64,000 nt of DNA from Mycteria americana. Taxonomy: Eukaryota > Chordata > Aves > Ciconiiformes > Ciconiidae. Below are positions 48,601-61,979 of this stretch, piece after piece. The notes under the pieces are model-generated. The model saw only the letters and a program-made list of their open reading frames with translations, searched no databases and had not been told where the DNA came from. The stretch is taken from positions 33,957,683 to 34,021,682 of the forward strand of contig NC_134396.1 in the NCBI RefSeq assembly GCF_035582795.1, read 5' to 3'. The translations under genes and the position numbers were made by a program. Position 1 is the first letter of the stretch. Each line of letters opens with the position of its first letter.

Positions 48601-51600
48601 CAAAGTGTAAAACTGCTTTCTATTAACCATGTATGGATTTATACAATTAGGGGCAAAATCAAGCTGCATTTGCCTGCTAGACAGGGAAATTCTTATTAGA
48701 AGCAATATTTAGAAACTATAAGCAAAAGGCATTTTTTTCTGCTTAGTTCTTCCTAAATTATATCCTACCCTGATGCCAAACCAAGCACAACTGTAATATC
48801 TTCTATCTAATTGCAAAAAGACACTAAATATGAAAGGATAAAAGGCTGTTCCTAGTGTCAAGGCTGCTAACAAATATTATTCTATCCATGTGTTTCCTGC
48901 TCTTTTTTTGCAACCCATTGTGCATTTAGGGTGTGCATTGTGTAATAAGTAATTATCACCCATACCAGTAAGCAAGGTGTTAAAGAAGAAAGTAGCCCTA
49001 CCACAATACTTAGAATCAAACTGTTAAATCAGATTCACTTCCTTGTGTAACTCTTTCCAACTTCTTTGAAGTTCAAACCCTTTCACCATATTTTCTTCCT
49101 CCTTTCTCTCCAGTTTCTTTGACTTTTTACTCAGCAGCGTGCAACCTACTGTGTTAATACCATTGCAAAAGTGGCAATGATGCATATGCCAAAGAGTTGG
49201 ATCTGGTGACATGTGAGATGCCAAACACAGGGCTGTAAAAGAGAAGAATATGTCCTTTGGCTCAAGCATGGTGTCTAGTTATAGACAGGTTATATCCTTA
49301 CTTGGAAGTTTGTATTAAATAGCTTTTTGTAACTGGGGTATCAGCCTTATTCCATCCACTTTTGCATCACCAATTTGTCTCACAGGGCTCCTTCCAGCGT
49401 GACACTTGCTCTGCCTTCCACACCAAATGAGACTTGCTGGTTTCCAGTGAGTTCCTTGGCAGATGTTGGAAAGTGACTGCTGGTAGGAGTATGGGAAGCT
49501 AACTCACATGCCATATGCGAGGTCTGACAAAGCTGCTCTCCAAGCTGCTGCTGGGTCATTTTGTCTTGCCCTAAGAGTAACAAGGCTTGCATGGTCTGAA
49601 TACCGCAGCTGGTATGCTTGTTGCTAAATTAATTACACTGTGGAAGCACTGTGTGTGCCTCTCCCTCAGTTTTCCCAGTTAAGCTGCATCCATCAGAAAT
49701 GCAGACAATGACTGTTTTGCTCATTGGGAGTTATAATTAAAAACCACTTCTCCCCCCCACCCCCTCAGGATGGTTTTAGGACATCTCTTATTCCACTTAC
49801 TTTCTCAAGGGTATCCTGAGCTGCAGAGGTTCAAAACAGCCTGTCTAACTCGGTATTAGATTCATATGGAGATGTTCTAACCAGTTTTTCTACATTATTA
49901 ATATCACTACCTCCTGCACCTGGATTGCTCATTTTGCCCCACACTATTTACCTTGGCAAAGAAATAGCAGTGGGAACCCATAATTTATGCTACAAAACAG
50001 GTTGAGCAGAAGATTCTGTAGAGCCTGCTTTACCTTACAGAACTAGTTATCCTCACAAACTCAGGATTTTTCATAGCCATCATCAGTGTGTATCAGATAG
50101 CTTTAATAAAGAGATTCATGTAGTCCTTCGTTGCCTAAAAAATAAATCAGAGATTAGTATACACCATCGTAAATTTTGGCAACCTTGTACTTGTAGTTGG
50201 CAACCAGAATGTGCTAACATGGAACAGATATTGGGAGGTATTGCAAAAGATTTACTTGTGAGTGAAAAAGGGCAGCATATTCTGGGGTGGTTTGAATAAT
50301 CTTCCACTGCCTTCTTTGACAGAAGAGAACAAATATTCTGTTTAGGTTTCACATTTATATTTTTTCACATCAGACAAGTGTCTTCAACAGTCATGAACTG
50401 TCTCTAGAGATAAGTAAGGAGGTGGCACAAAAGCATTCAAGCTGTTTTATCTGATGTTACAGAATATAAAAAAACTGAGCAAACTGACATTTTCTTGTTC
50501 TTTTAAGGAGGAATCAATCCATGGAACAGAATTCGTAAAAACATCTATTTTGAACTACACTTTTGTTTTCATGCTAAATGTTTAATAAATTTTTACTGCC
50601 CATAGTAGGCCTTTTAACTAGAATATAAGTTTCTGAACCTCTTGCCTTTTGGAGGAACCTAATACCAAATGACTCAGAAGTTTGATATATTCTGAAAAAT
50701 CTTTTAGAAGAAGCTGTGAAATAACACATACCAACACCAGCTGCAGTTATCCTTTTTCCACCCTTTTGGTTCACTGCACTGCCCTATTCCTGGCAGCTCA
50801 CTCCCCACATCACTCCTCAACAGGCAACTCATAATCCTCTAAAAGGTCAAATTTAGAAACAAACAAACAAACAACCTGAGGACAATGGTCATAGATAAGG
50901 CACAAAGGTGACTTCATGGGCTGGTTGGTATCACTGTATCTAGTTTCATTTCAGTAATACGTAAGCCCGTTACCTTATTAATTACCATATTGGGCTGAGA
51001 CTTTGCATATGTAAGGTTCAGATTCACAGTTTGTGGCCTCACCCAGTTCAGTGAGAACACTCAGTTATGCAAGTTTTTCTCAGTGTGAATGACATTATTA
51101 CATTTGCTATCTCCCGTGCACTCTCACTGCAGCCAGATGGAAAATGCATGTGGCTGAACCTGGAAGTTGAAGGAAGATCAGTACCTCTGTCGTTCTGACC
51201 TTTCTGTGTGGGAATTTAATCAACTTCTCTATCTGCTTTTATTGTAGCTTTCTTATAGACTTGTTCTAAGGGCTCGGACTAGTGAATTAATAGAGAAAAG
51301 GCTAACAAAAGACAATTGTTTACCTGAGCACTCAAAAATGCTGCCAAGTTCATATCAATTTGTCTATGCCAGTTGGCTAGTTTTTGAGTGAATGTCAACA
51401 CTATAGTTAAACAAAGAGAATGTCAATATGGAGTTGAAGGCCCTTCCATTTCAGTCCTTAAAATATTGGTAAATTAGACAATTACTTAAAGGTTATCCTC
51501 CCCTTTCTTCACAAGTACTTCTGCTAAATATATTTGTATCAGACAGCTCCCCTGTCTATAGTTTTTCATAAATTCCTAAAACATGTCAGATCATGAGCAC

Positions 51601-53606
51601 ATTCACAGCAGCCTCACTTGCCCAAGAACACTTGAAGGATCTCAAAGGATTTATGGCCATTTCTCAGTAAATATTAGAACACATTAAATGATTAAAAACA
51701 AAATTCTGGCCAATGAATATCCCTAGCACCTTGATCTAATAGGTTGCTTAAACATCAAGCCAAATTCTGATTTCAGATACCTCAGTTTAAATACTCAGTA
51801 GATTTTTTGAAATCAATTGGAAACCAAATATAATGGTTTAAATAAAAATAAATTACAGGAGAGCCTCACTCTATAATTCTTCACAGTGTAATGAAACACT
51901 ATCAGTTTTACCTATGTGGGCTAGTTGTCCCTGTATATGTTTGCCAGGAATATGGATTATATTCAATTCTAAATTAGTAAAAAAGCTAAGTGATTTTTAT
52001 TCAGAAATTCCAAAGTTAAGGTAATTATTTCCTGTGCATTAGTTGGCATTATATATATAGTGATTTTTATTCAATCCACTTTTAGTCCTGAACCAATTTC
52101 TGAAGAATCATGCCTGATACATAAAAGGTTCTCTAATGTGATCTTGCTTCATTAGCAGAGCCTCAGTGTGTTCAGAATTAACTGATACGATTAACATCTA
52201 CGACTCCATTTTATGCCTCTTCACAAGTTGAATATGCAATGCAATATTTTGCTGTGGTAGGAATGAGGATTTTTTTTTTTCTTTTTGACTTTGCTTTGAA
52301 TATAGCTGTTGCCATGCATGTATAGGAGAGAGGAGAAATGGGATGAATGATACATGGTTGGTTCTTTATTTCTGTGACAACACCAGGCCAGTTTCCCAGA
52401 ATGGTCTATCAATACATTAAACTTCTTCATACAGGAAGTTGCAGCAGTATGCCAATAAACCAAAACTGTAAACACTGGACTTCACTCTGAGCTTTAAGTG
52501 AATATTTACACATTTTGAGTTCAGACCATAAATTGTTTTGAACATATCTTGAGATATTACACAGAAGGTGGCTGCAAGAAGCAAAGGTTGCAAAAGGTTT
52601 GGACAGTCATGTCAATGACTGAAGCAATGCAGTATCTACCTCTATGCAGAACATTTCATCAGTAAACTTCAAAGCACTTCACTGAAGAAATAATTGTCCT
52701 CTTTATTTAATTCAGAAACTACAGATACCAGAAAATCTATACATCAGGTACTCTTTCTTGTTGGTTTGCATTAGAAATACACTTTTGCAAAGGCATGGCT
52801 TCAAGCTGCATTATTAGAAAGGCTTCTTTATATTTACTTAAGTGCAGTTTTTCAGATTAGGATAACCTCTGTTTATTTCTCATTCCTTTTCTGGCTTGGT
52901 GCTAGAAAATAACAGGCTACAGGTCTTCTCACACAACAGCTTTTTCACTTCATGTTATTGAAAGAACAGTGATTTGCTTGAATTATTTTCTCCACTGTAT
53001 CAATTTATATCACTACAGCTTGTTGGAGTTTGCTTGAATAGAGATTTTTAACAACACACTTGCTTACGATCTTCATTTTCCTTACTTTAGACAACATGGG
53101 GAAGAAATTGCTGTCTCAGATTACTGGATGGTTTCTTGCTAAATTAAAACTAAGTCCATTGATTTCCAGTGCTGGTTTAAACCCTTTTGTTGAACACCAT
53201 CCTAATGTACAGAGAGCAGCTAATTGACAGATCAAGCAACATTAAGAGTAAGTAGAATGTCAAATATATGGATTAAATGAAGATATTTGAGCGAGGAAGC
53301 CTTTGTCCAGGACAATGGAGTCTTTTTGAGGATGCAGTTCAAATCTTCATATGTGGATCTAGAAGGAAAAATGGTCTTCTTCAGGATGGCAACAATCCTA
53401 CTTTCTAGCAGAGCTACAGAGATGACTTTTAGGCATCTGCCAGCAAGCTGGGACACAAAACCACATCAGAATATTTGTTTTTAATATTTTTCTCTACTAA
53501 ACCTTTTTACATTATAGTGCAAACCCCTGAATTTCTCTTGGAAATCAGGCTTTTTTGATTCTTTGTGTGTTTATTTATTTTACAGACCTCTTCCTTATAT
53601 ACACTG
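42691..53606. other. Intergenic, no gene recognised
   Basis: AT-rich sequence upstream of RFK with short featureless frames. Simple repeats seen include AAAAC-type repeats near 44312-44335, a T-run near 44430-44444 and AAAC repeats near 50858-50873. No transposon with clear motifs was found. Confidence 0.5.
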
Positions 53607-53672
53607 TTTCAAGAAGTTATATAGCGTAAGATCTTCAAGATCTTACTTCAAGAAGTTAGCAGCGTAAGATCC
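53607..53672. repeat. Short duplication with 21-bp palindrome
   Basis: TTCAAGAAGTTA...AGCGTAAGATC occurs twice in tandem (from about 53608 and 53647). The first copy ends in an inverted repeat whose 10-bp arms, GTAAGATCTT and AAGATCTTAC, flank a single C (53626-53646). A duplication followed by local template switching would make this. Confidence 0.85.
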
Positions 53673-54889
53673 CTCTGGACTTCTCACAAGGAAAAAGGTA
53701 TGGTATTTTTCAAAAGTTTCATTCTTTTGAGGACTGAAAACCTTTTAAGAGAACAGAGCTGCTCTTGATGACTTACTACAGTACTGAGAGCAAGAAATGA
53801 AACCCTTTCTCATAAGCTTCTTGTAACTACTTGTAACTCATCATCAAGAGGTAAATGCTTCCAGCCTTTTTGGTTGGTTTTTTTGGAATATTTACCACTG
53901 CCACAAAACACCACCACCTATGAACACTACTACATGATAAGACTGGGCTTAGGAAAACAAAGACCAACGGAAAAAAAATTCGAAGAGATCCAGCAGAAAT
54001 TTTGTCCCTCAGGAAGGCTCAATGGAGTTGCTGAAAACAAATATGACAAGAAAGTTGTTTTGTCCTGGGTATTTGAGATTACTTCAATAACTGATATGTA
54101 AGTGAAACTATATGTTTCTCAGACTGTACTAAGGAAAAGTACTACATATTCTTGACCTAGAAAGTATGAAACTGTTAAAAGGTATCAGGTATGAAAAGGA
54201 AATTTATGAAGTTCTTACAAGAGACCTCAATTTTATAGGCAGCCTTAAAGTCTTAGGGAACCTCTTGTTCAGCATCTATCTGTGACAGACATGAGACACT
54301 CAAACCTGAACAAAATGTTTACATAGAACCCAGATTTAAACTTAGAATTAAAAAAGGAGTGGTGAATTGCAGAATGTAAATTGGCTAGCCTGTAATCAGG
54401 ACCCCACATTTACCCTCCAGGGTGGAATAGTAATGGACTACATGACCAAACCACTAACTCTTGGGAACATAAAGAAACAAGACAGATTTGGAAACTTAAG
54501 TCTGCAAAATCAATAGGATGAGTTTGGAAAGGGCACTGTGAAAGACTGTATAAAGTGTGCAATAAAATACACATCCCAGCGGTATCCATCCTTTTGATGA
54601 AATCGCTACATTTCAAAGAACTTAAGCCATCTGCAAAAGCCTGTGGACAAAGATGAAATTCCTAGTAAAAATGAAAGTACACTCTTACTCTACAGTACAC
54701 CAGTAATGATTCTAGGAACTGTTCAACAGGCAGTTGTATCTAGTAATACGAATAAAACCATTGTGATTTATGGTAATGTGCAGTTTATATGATTATGTGA
54801 TGTCTAAGCTTACAGTAAAGTCACAAATAGGCAATAATCAGACCATAAACTAGGGGACAATTCTTATTATATATTCACGTGTACTAAAT

Positions 54890-55345
54890 ATAAAAGTTAA
54901 AGACAATCTTGTGTTGCTGGAATTATGCAGTCGCCACCTAGTCCATGTTAGGAATTATGGAGATGCCACCTCAACAGGGCTCAGCCCTAGGTTCCTGCTC
55001 AAAGATGAGTAGCCATTCCACTGAGTAAATTAAGTGATTTAGTTATCCAACACGCAGAGCAGCTCGAGCTGGGTGCCTCCAAGGAGGGACCCCCATTGCA
55101 GACCATGGACTCCAATTATACCCCTACAGACAGATCTCCCAGAATGTACCACCCATTACCCAATCCCCAAGTCCAATCACTTAATTCTGGTTGGTGGTCT
55201 CTTGATTTCGTATTGGTTTTCTTGTTTGCTGGGCTGGCCGTCTTCTGAAGTTACCACATTCCCTCGGAATTGTTTCCTTGGTCCTTATGTTCTTCATTCT
55301 GCTTGCATCTGCCGTTTTCAGCTAGTTTTGTGGTTGCAATGTTAG
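54890..55345. mobile_element. Possible LTR-like fragment
   Basis: The phrase AGCTGGGTGCCTCC followed by AAGGAGGGACCCCC at about 55067-55094 resembles the LTR and leader junction of some avian ERVs. There are no TG/CA ends, no target duplication and no coding remnants, so this is weak. Confidence 0.2.
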
Positions 55346-56663
55346 CTGTATCAAAAAGTTTCTGTTGGACAGCTCTTGTGGCCTAAGGCTTTAAGTACTT
55401 TAGCTTCAAGTGCTAAGCAAGGCTATTAATCCTAACAATTCTCAGCACTTGGAAATACACAGATTATGATTCCCTTAGGGAATGGAGCACCTAGTCCAGT
55501 AACGGAAAATATCAGTCTATAAATTTTATTCACAGCTGACATAATAGAAAAGAACTCCCATGACAGTACTGGAAAATTCATGTGTTCAGATCTCATACTT
55601 CTGCAGTTTCTCAGGAATCACATATAGGGCACTTTTATGAAGGTGTTGTACAGAGAGACTGACTGCCCAGAGGGACAGAGCAGGACATGCTGTTTCCAGC
55701 AGAGCAAATTTTGGTAAAAAATAGCTTACCTCCTGAAAAATTTTCAGCTGATCCCAGCTAACAGAGCAACCCTGCTATAAAAAAAGAACCCACAATAACA
55801 GATAATGTACAATGAAAGTGTAACTGAAAGAAAATTCAGAAATAACCAAAGTACTGCCTATTTTACAGAAATTAGACAAAATATCATAAAGAAAGTAATA
55901 TGGGGAAATTATGAGTAGATGTTGAAAGCTTGATGGTAAAGCAGGAACAAAGTAAAGACAAGAGGCTAATGCTGTACATACAAATAACATCTAAAGGAAC
56001 TTTAGGTTCATGGTCCTAAACTGGCATTAATTTGTTTGGATATGCTGGAAAAAAAAGTGTTGATACTGAATTCTTTTTTCTTCCTGTCTACAAGTAGCAA
56101 TACCAGACAATAAAGCATAAAATCGTATTAGCTATATATGTTATACCAACAGCCCTGAAGTCTGCAATGTCTGCAAAATGCAAATAGGAAGCTTAGGACC
56201 AGACTACCAGTTTATGTAACAATTGACGGCAAAACACTGTCGTTGTAAAAATACAACTAAATCAAAGATGCTGCTCATGTGATATAGGATCCATTTATCA
56301 TGGAAAGAAAATACATGTTTATCTAGCAAAACATAAACACAAGAGACTATAACACTTTATTGTAGAATTGTTCCTCACAGCTATAACAACAGAACACCTT
56401 CAACAAAGGGAGGAAGGAGAAATTAAACAAACTTAAATGGAAAAGCTGGGCTATGAAATAGTTGACAGATGATAGAGAATCAAAGGAAGGGCTTGAGCAG
56501 AGCATTGCAGATACACAGAGCATTGCAGCCCTTTCAGAAGAAGCCTGCACTTAGATCACCTTAAAACATTTGTGAGACCAGGCTCTGAAATTTGTGAATT
56601 GTTTCAAAAGTGTAGAGGAGAAATGAAACCAACTCAGACATTAGTTCAGAATTCCTGGTGTAC
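55346..56663. other. Intergenic, no gene recognised
   Basis: AT-rich, no motif or repeat recognised. Confidence 0.4.
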
Positions 56664-56735
56664 CTACACGTATGTATATGTCTGCATGTATGTATAAATG
56701 TATGTACATATTTATTTATATTTATATACATAATA
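56664..56735. repeat. TGTA/TTTA microsatellite
   Basis: Decayed ATGTATGTA and TTTATTTATA units in succession just left of the solo LTR. Confidence 0.75.
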
Positions 56736-56819
56736 TTGGTATTGATTTATTTTTACTTTGGGAGAGGGGACTTTCTAAGACCATTGATCCTTTTCATAAA
56801 TAAAATTTGGGAAAGTTTC

Positions 56820-57403
56820 TGTGCTGGTTTTGGCTGGGATCGAGTTAGTTTTCTTCATAGTAGCTAGTATGGGGCTATGTTTTGGATTTGTGCTGAAAAC
56901 AGTGTTGATAATACAGAGATGTTTCAGTTGCTGCTGAGCAGTGCTGACACAGAGTCAAGGCCTTTTCTGCCTCTCACCCCACCCCACCAGCGAGTGGGCT
57001 GGGGGTGCACAAGCAGCTGGGAGGGGACACGGCTGGGACAGATGACCCCAGCTGACCAAAGGGATATCCCATACCGTATGATGCCATGCTCAGCATATAA
57101 AGCTGGGGAAGAAGAAGGAAGGGGGGGACGTTCGGCGTGATGGCGTTTGTCTTCCCAAGTAACCGTTACACGTGATGGAGCCCTGCTTTCCTGGAGATGG
57201 CTGAACACCTGCCTGCCCGTGGGAAGCAGTGAATGAATCCCTTGTTTTGCTTTGCCTGTGCACGCGGCTTTTGCTTTACCTGTTAAACTGTCTTTATCTC
57301 AACCCACGAGTTTTCTCACTTTTACTCTTCTGATTCTCTCCCCCATCCCACTGGGTGGGAGTGAGCAAGCGGCTGCGTTGCTGGCTGGGGTTAAACAACA
57401 ACA
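56820..57403 (+). mobile_element. Solo LTR of an avian ERV, same family as 34204-34744
   Basis: It begins TGTGCTGGTTTTGGCTGGGA and ends GGGGTTAAACAACAACA, with TG/CA termini. The flanks are GTTTC (56815-56819) and GTTTG (57404-57408), a 5-bp target duplication with one mismatch. It shares long blocks with the other copy, for example GGGATATCCCATAC and CTGTCTTTATCTCAACCCAC. A CATATAAAGCTGG TATA-like element lies near 57096. It carries a segment (about 57120-57240) absent or very different in the other copy, which makes it 584 bp against 541 bp. Confidence 0.9.
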
Positions 57404-57665
57404 GTTTGAGAGGTTGAAGTTTGTCTAATTTGTTAGTGTCTTAGGAGGAGCTTGACTGATTCTCCTTATAGCTAAAATACTGGCTTTGCCAGGCCACACC
57501 AGACTGATCTTTCATCACTCCTGCCAAAGCAGCCAGCATGAGGAGGAGTCATTCATTTCCCCAGCAGACATGTTAACACCACGCCTGCTTCTCACCTCTT
57601 CAGTGGAATCAGCAAGTCACACTTTTTAACTGGATCAGAGTAGCAAAAAACTACCTAAGTGGTTC

Positions 57666-58686
57666 TATTGGGTTTGCTTGGCAAGGTCGGGGGGATGGAG
57701 GGGGACTGCAGGGGTGGCCTCTGCGAGAAGAGGCCAGAGGATGCCTCATGCTGGACACAGCTGGTTTCAGACGGCTCCAAGATGCACCCACTGCTGGCCA
57801 AAGCTGAGCCCGTCTGTGACACTGGTGGCACCTCTGTGGTATCATATTTAAGAAAGAGTAAAAAACACTGCACAGCAGCTGTGAGAGAAGTGAGAAAAAC
57901 ATGGGAGAAACAGCCCTGCAGGCACCAAGGCCAGTGAAGAAGGAGGAGAGGAGGTGCTCCAGGTGCCGGAGCAGAGATTCCCCTGCAGCCCCTGGAGAAG
58001 ACCATGCAGCCCATGGATGACCACAGTGGAGCAGATATCCACCCTGCAGCATGTGGAAGACCCCATGCCACAGGAGGTAGACGTGCCCTGAAGGAAGCTG
58101 CAGCCAGAGGAGAGCCCACGCAGGAGCAGGCTCCTGGCAGGAGCTGCAGCCCAGGGGGGGACCCCATGCTGGAGCAGCCTGTTCCTGAAGGACTGAACCC
58201 CGTGGGAAGGACTCACGCTGGAGCAGTTTGGGAAGGACTGTATCCCATGGAGGGGCTCGTGCTGGAGCAGGGGAACAGCATGAGGAGGGAGGAGCGGCAG
58301 AGAGGAGCTGTTACGGGCTGACCACAACCCCCATTCCTCATCCCCCTGCGCCGCTTGGGGGGGAGGAGGGAGAAGAGTCACAAAGGAGTGAAGCTGAGCC
58401 TGGGAAGAAGTCAGAGCGGCTAGGGCGAAGGCGGTTTTAGTTTTGTCTTTGTTTCTCACCATTCTACTCTATTTTTAATTGGCAGTAAATTAAAATAATC
58501 TTTCCCAAGTTGAGTCTGATGGTAATCAGACTTTGACCATGATGGTAATCGGTAAGCAATGCCCCTGTCTTTATTCCAACCCATGAGCTTTTCCATCTTA
58601 TTTCCTCCCCCTGTCCTGTTGAGGAGGCAGGGTAAGAGAGCGGCTGGGTAGGCATCTGGCAGCAAGCCAAGGTCAAACCCACCACA
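57666..58686 (+). mobile_element. About 1-kb avian ERV LTR, second family
   Basis: It begins near TATTGGGTTTGCTTGGCAAG and ends CAAACCCACCACA, with a GC-rich repetitive centre (repeated GCTGGAGCAG and GAAGGACTG phrases) and a 3' part containing TTTATTCCAACCCATGAGC. This is the layout of a long avian ERV LTR. A clear target duplication was not found (GTGGTTC against GCGGTAC at best). Minus-strand frames of up to 204 residues inside it are products of this GC-rich repeat, not genes. No internal retroviral sequence adjoins, so it is probably a solo LTR. Confidence 0.75.
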
Positions 58687-61600
58687 GCGGTACAATGAGA
58701 GGCCCCTAATTTACCCAGTATATTTTTTACAGTTAATTTTGGCAACTCAAGGCTGCAATCCACTCCACTCTATTTTTGATTCTATAATTAGTACTAACTG
58801 CCAGCCAGTGTCTTGGAAGAAGTTTGTCCCAGGATGGCCCTGATCATGCAGTACTGACAGTTTATTCATATTAAACTTATCTTAAACTTATCTGAAAAAT
58901 TCGCCTCTCAAAAAGTATGATGATTTTGTGTAAACACGCCACAGGTAAAATGAAAGAGTAGTTCTAATATCTGTTACACATATCCCGAGGAAGAAAATAT
59001 GACCTTCCCTTATTAACTTTACGCATGAGCCATGTTCATCCCTACCAATGAATACTCACCCATATCAGAAGACACTTTGTTCCAAAGAGAAGTATGCTAC
59101 AATGTGCTTCAGATATATTTTCTTAAATGGGTGGGGTGTCTTCTTTCTGTTAGATAACATTTTGTGTTAAAGTGGTTTTTGCAGCTGTGATTATCTTCTT
59201 CAGACTTTTTTTTTTTTCTGCACTCAGTGTTTGCATTTCTGGCACCCCTCCTCTGACTTATGCTGAGGCTCAACTTTCAAGAGTTCATCTGCAAATTGAA
59301 GACTAGAATTATTTTTTTCCCTACTCAGGCACAGAGCAAGCAGTGTGGGGAATCTAGGCAAGAATGTTAGGTCTCATAAACTTCACAGCAAATTGAAATG
59401 TTTCTAGGGATGCTTTACAGAAAAGATCATACAAATTTCTGGATTGTAGCAACTCTTTCCTTAGAGAAGGCTAACATAGTAAAGGCACAGTCTCCATATT
59501 AAGAAACCTTGAAGTCCTAGCAGGATTCAAAACTGGGGTTAGGATCCTCTGTCTACCTGAGGTTCGATATTAGGATCTAGCATCTTCCTATGTTAAATCT
59601 GAACTATCACAAGAAACAGATATTGGGGTTACACTTACTAGACACAAAAACTCAGACAAATGATTCTCTTAGCAGAGAAGCTGTTAACATTACAAAATGC
59701 TAGACACTGTCTGGCTTTTCAGAAAAAGGAAACTTTTACTTCCTTAAAACTGGTAAAATTGAGATGATACAAGAATGAGCAGTAAGCATTAGGTTTAAAA
59801 AATTCTTTGCAGCTGAAACTTTTGACAGAGCATAAAAAACCTAAGGTCTTTAAAAATGTTCTGTATGCGTTAGGTTTTCCAAGAAAAAGCCTAAAAGCCT
59901 GGAGGCTGCTGTCAAATGACAAATGAGATACTAATATTAATTTAGAGCAAGCATACCTATGAGACAGATGTCCTCCCAGTGGAAATATATTTAAGCTGTA
60001 TTCTCCTGCACCATAACTATGTAAGTTTAGCCTTGCATAGAAAACTGGTCTTGAAACTTTCTCAGTTCTGTTGTTTGTATGCCTTGTTCTCAATGGATTG
60101 TTGGTCTTACGACAGCTATAAAATATTCGTGTACAAATTGATTTCATGCAAACCAGTCATGATTTACAACAAAATCAATTACGTATTTTAAATTTCCCAT
60201 ATTTGTGACTTGCTTTTTGTTCGCTTTTGCCTATATTTTGTCTCTATGTTCCACTTTTTCCATTGTTTTATTTAATTCCTCTATCTGTACTTCCAAAATT
60301 GTGAATGACATATCTTTTTTTCTTTTTTACTTTATTTTGCACAGCTGCCATACAGTCACATCTCTCACTGGTCTATCACATAGCAGGAAGGTCAGCTTGT
60401 GGACCCTGTCATCTTCATATTCCAGCCTCAAGGTTAGAACAGCGAAAACCAGGTGCAAACCCACTTCATCCATTTTCTTTAAGGATCAGCCAATGAAAAC
60501 TATCCGTGAAAGGAACCAGAACTGAAAAATAGTCCTTGAAATTTCACAAAGCTGCAATACACAAATGATGAGTCTCTGCCAGCATGGTCAGCCAAGGATC
60601 ACAACCTCTCTAATCATGTCAGTTTACGAAGAACTCCACTTTCTACCTGTGCAAAAGTTAGAGAATAACAGACTTCTGAACTTCAGCTATCTACCTGAAA
60701 TAACTAATTTCAGTAATGACTTTAATGCTTTTTCTTTTTTTTTTCTCTCCACAGGAAGTAGTTGTTAAAGGGTACTTTCTGTTGCTGCAGCAACATACAT
60801 GAACTCTGGTGCTTTGCTTATTTTGATTCTTTGCATCTGTAGCTGTGTAAGTAATTAAGGTGGGGAGAACGAAAAACAATGAAAGAAAACATCTGCCCCC
60901 AAAGCATACCCAATTCACTCTCTTAAGAATACTTGGTGTTCAGCTCTACTGTTACTACTTCTTGTACTGCAAAAGCAATACTGCCATGCTTTGCAGATGG
61001 TTTAGCAAGAGAACAAATACTTAAATTTACGCTACGTGTGACTTATTGTTCTAATTTACATGCAAGACCAACAACTTGGTTCTGTTACCAGCCTCTACTG
61101 GGTTTACAGAGGAAAGGCCTTTTTAGTATGGTGCTCCATCAGAAGTTTAGCCCTGTAAATAACAGACACACTAAAAAGACCCCTTTTTTTTCCCCACCTG
61201 TCAGGAAAAAGGGAGGACTGCCAAGCTAGCATGTAGTTATACACTACTTCTCTACCCAGAAGGTACATATATAATGAAAATTTTCTTGACAACATGACGC
61301 TGCAGATTTGAGGTCTCACAGTCCATTCCCAAACCAACCTGTCTGATCTAAGTGGTGACATGTGGAGGCAATCCTGCCTTCTCCTGGCAGTGACAGCCTT
61401 GAAACCAAATCTTCTCATTTTCTGGTTAGCTTTCAGCCCCTTGATGCTGCCTGCTGTGCAGACGCATGAACCTCCACTGGGAGCTCACAACTGGGATGAG
61501 GAAAGGACAGGAGAGTCCTTTAGGCGTGCCTCGATCTGCCAGATCATACTGAACTCCAGATAATGCTGATGTGCAGGGATTCTTGGGGAATGCTGCAAGC

Positions 61601-61979
61601 ACTGCTCAAGCTGCTGCAGGCTGCGGCACTTGGGGTTTTTTAATGAGGAAGATGCTTTCTTTGAACTTCCCATTTCCTTGGAATTTAATTTTCTGTTTTA
61701 AGTACTTTGATAACATATTAAGAAGCTGCCTGGCCCTAAGCTCCACCTTCATGTTTCACAGCTCTCCAAACCCTGTCGAGTATGTTTCTCGTCGGGCAGA
61801 CATTTGGTGGGGCATAGTGAACAACAAATCGAAGTCTTCCTCAGACTCTGTCTAGCCACGCTTTTTTCACCGCTGGAAGTTTCGTATCCAGCTTCCCAGC
61901 CAGGCCTGCTCCCTTCCTACCTCTCCCCGCTCCTCCGCCGCTCGGTTTTTCCACTCACTGACCCATTTAAAGCACATCC
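58687..61979. other. Intergenic, no gene recognised
   Basis: AT-rich, with a T-run near 59208-59218. The frame at 59719-60147 (minus, 142 residues) has no domain or splice support. GC rises from about 61350 toward the CpG island. Confidence 0.4.

Noticed and set aside
57651-58462. Minus-strand frames of 133, 170 and 204 residues
   Set aside because: They lie entirely within the about 1-kb LTR, on its antisense strand, and reflect its GC-rich repeats.
59719-60147. 142-residue minus-strand frame
   Set aside because: Single frame in AT-rich intergenic sequence; low-complexity Ser/Phe-rich content, with no domain or splice signals.
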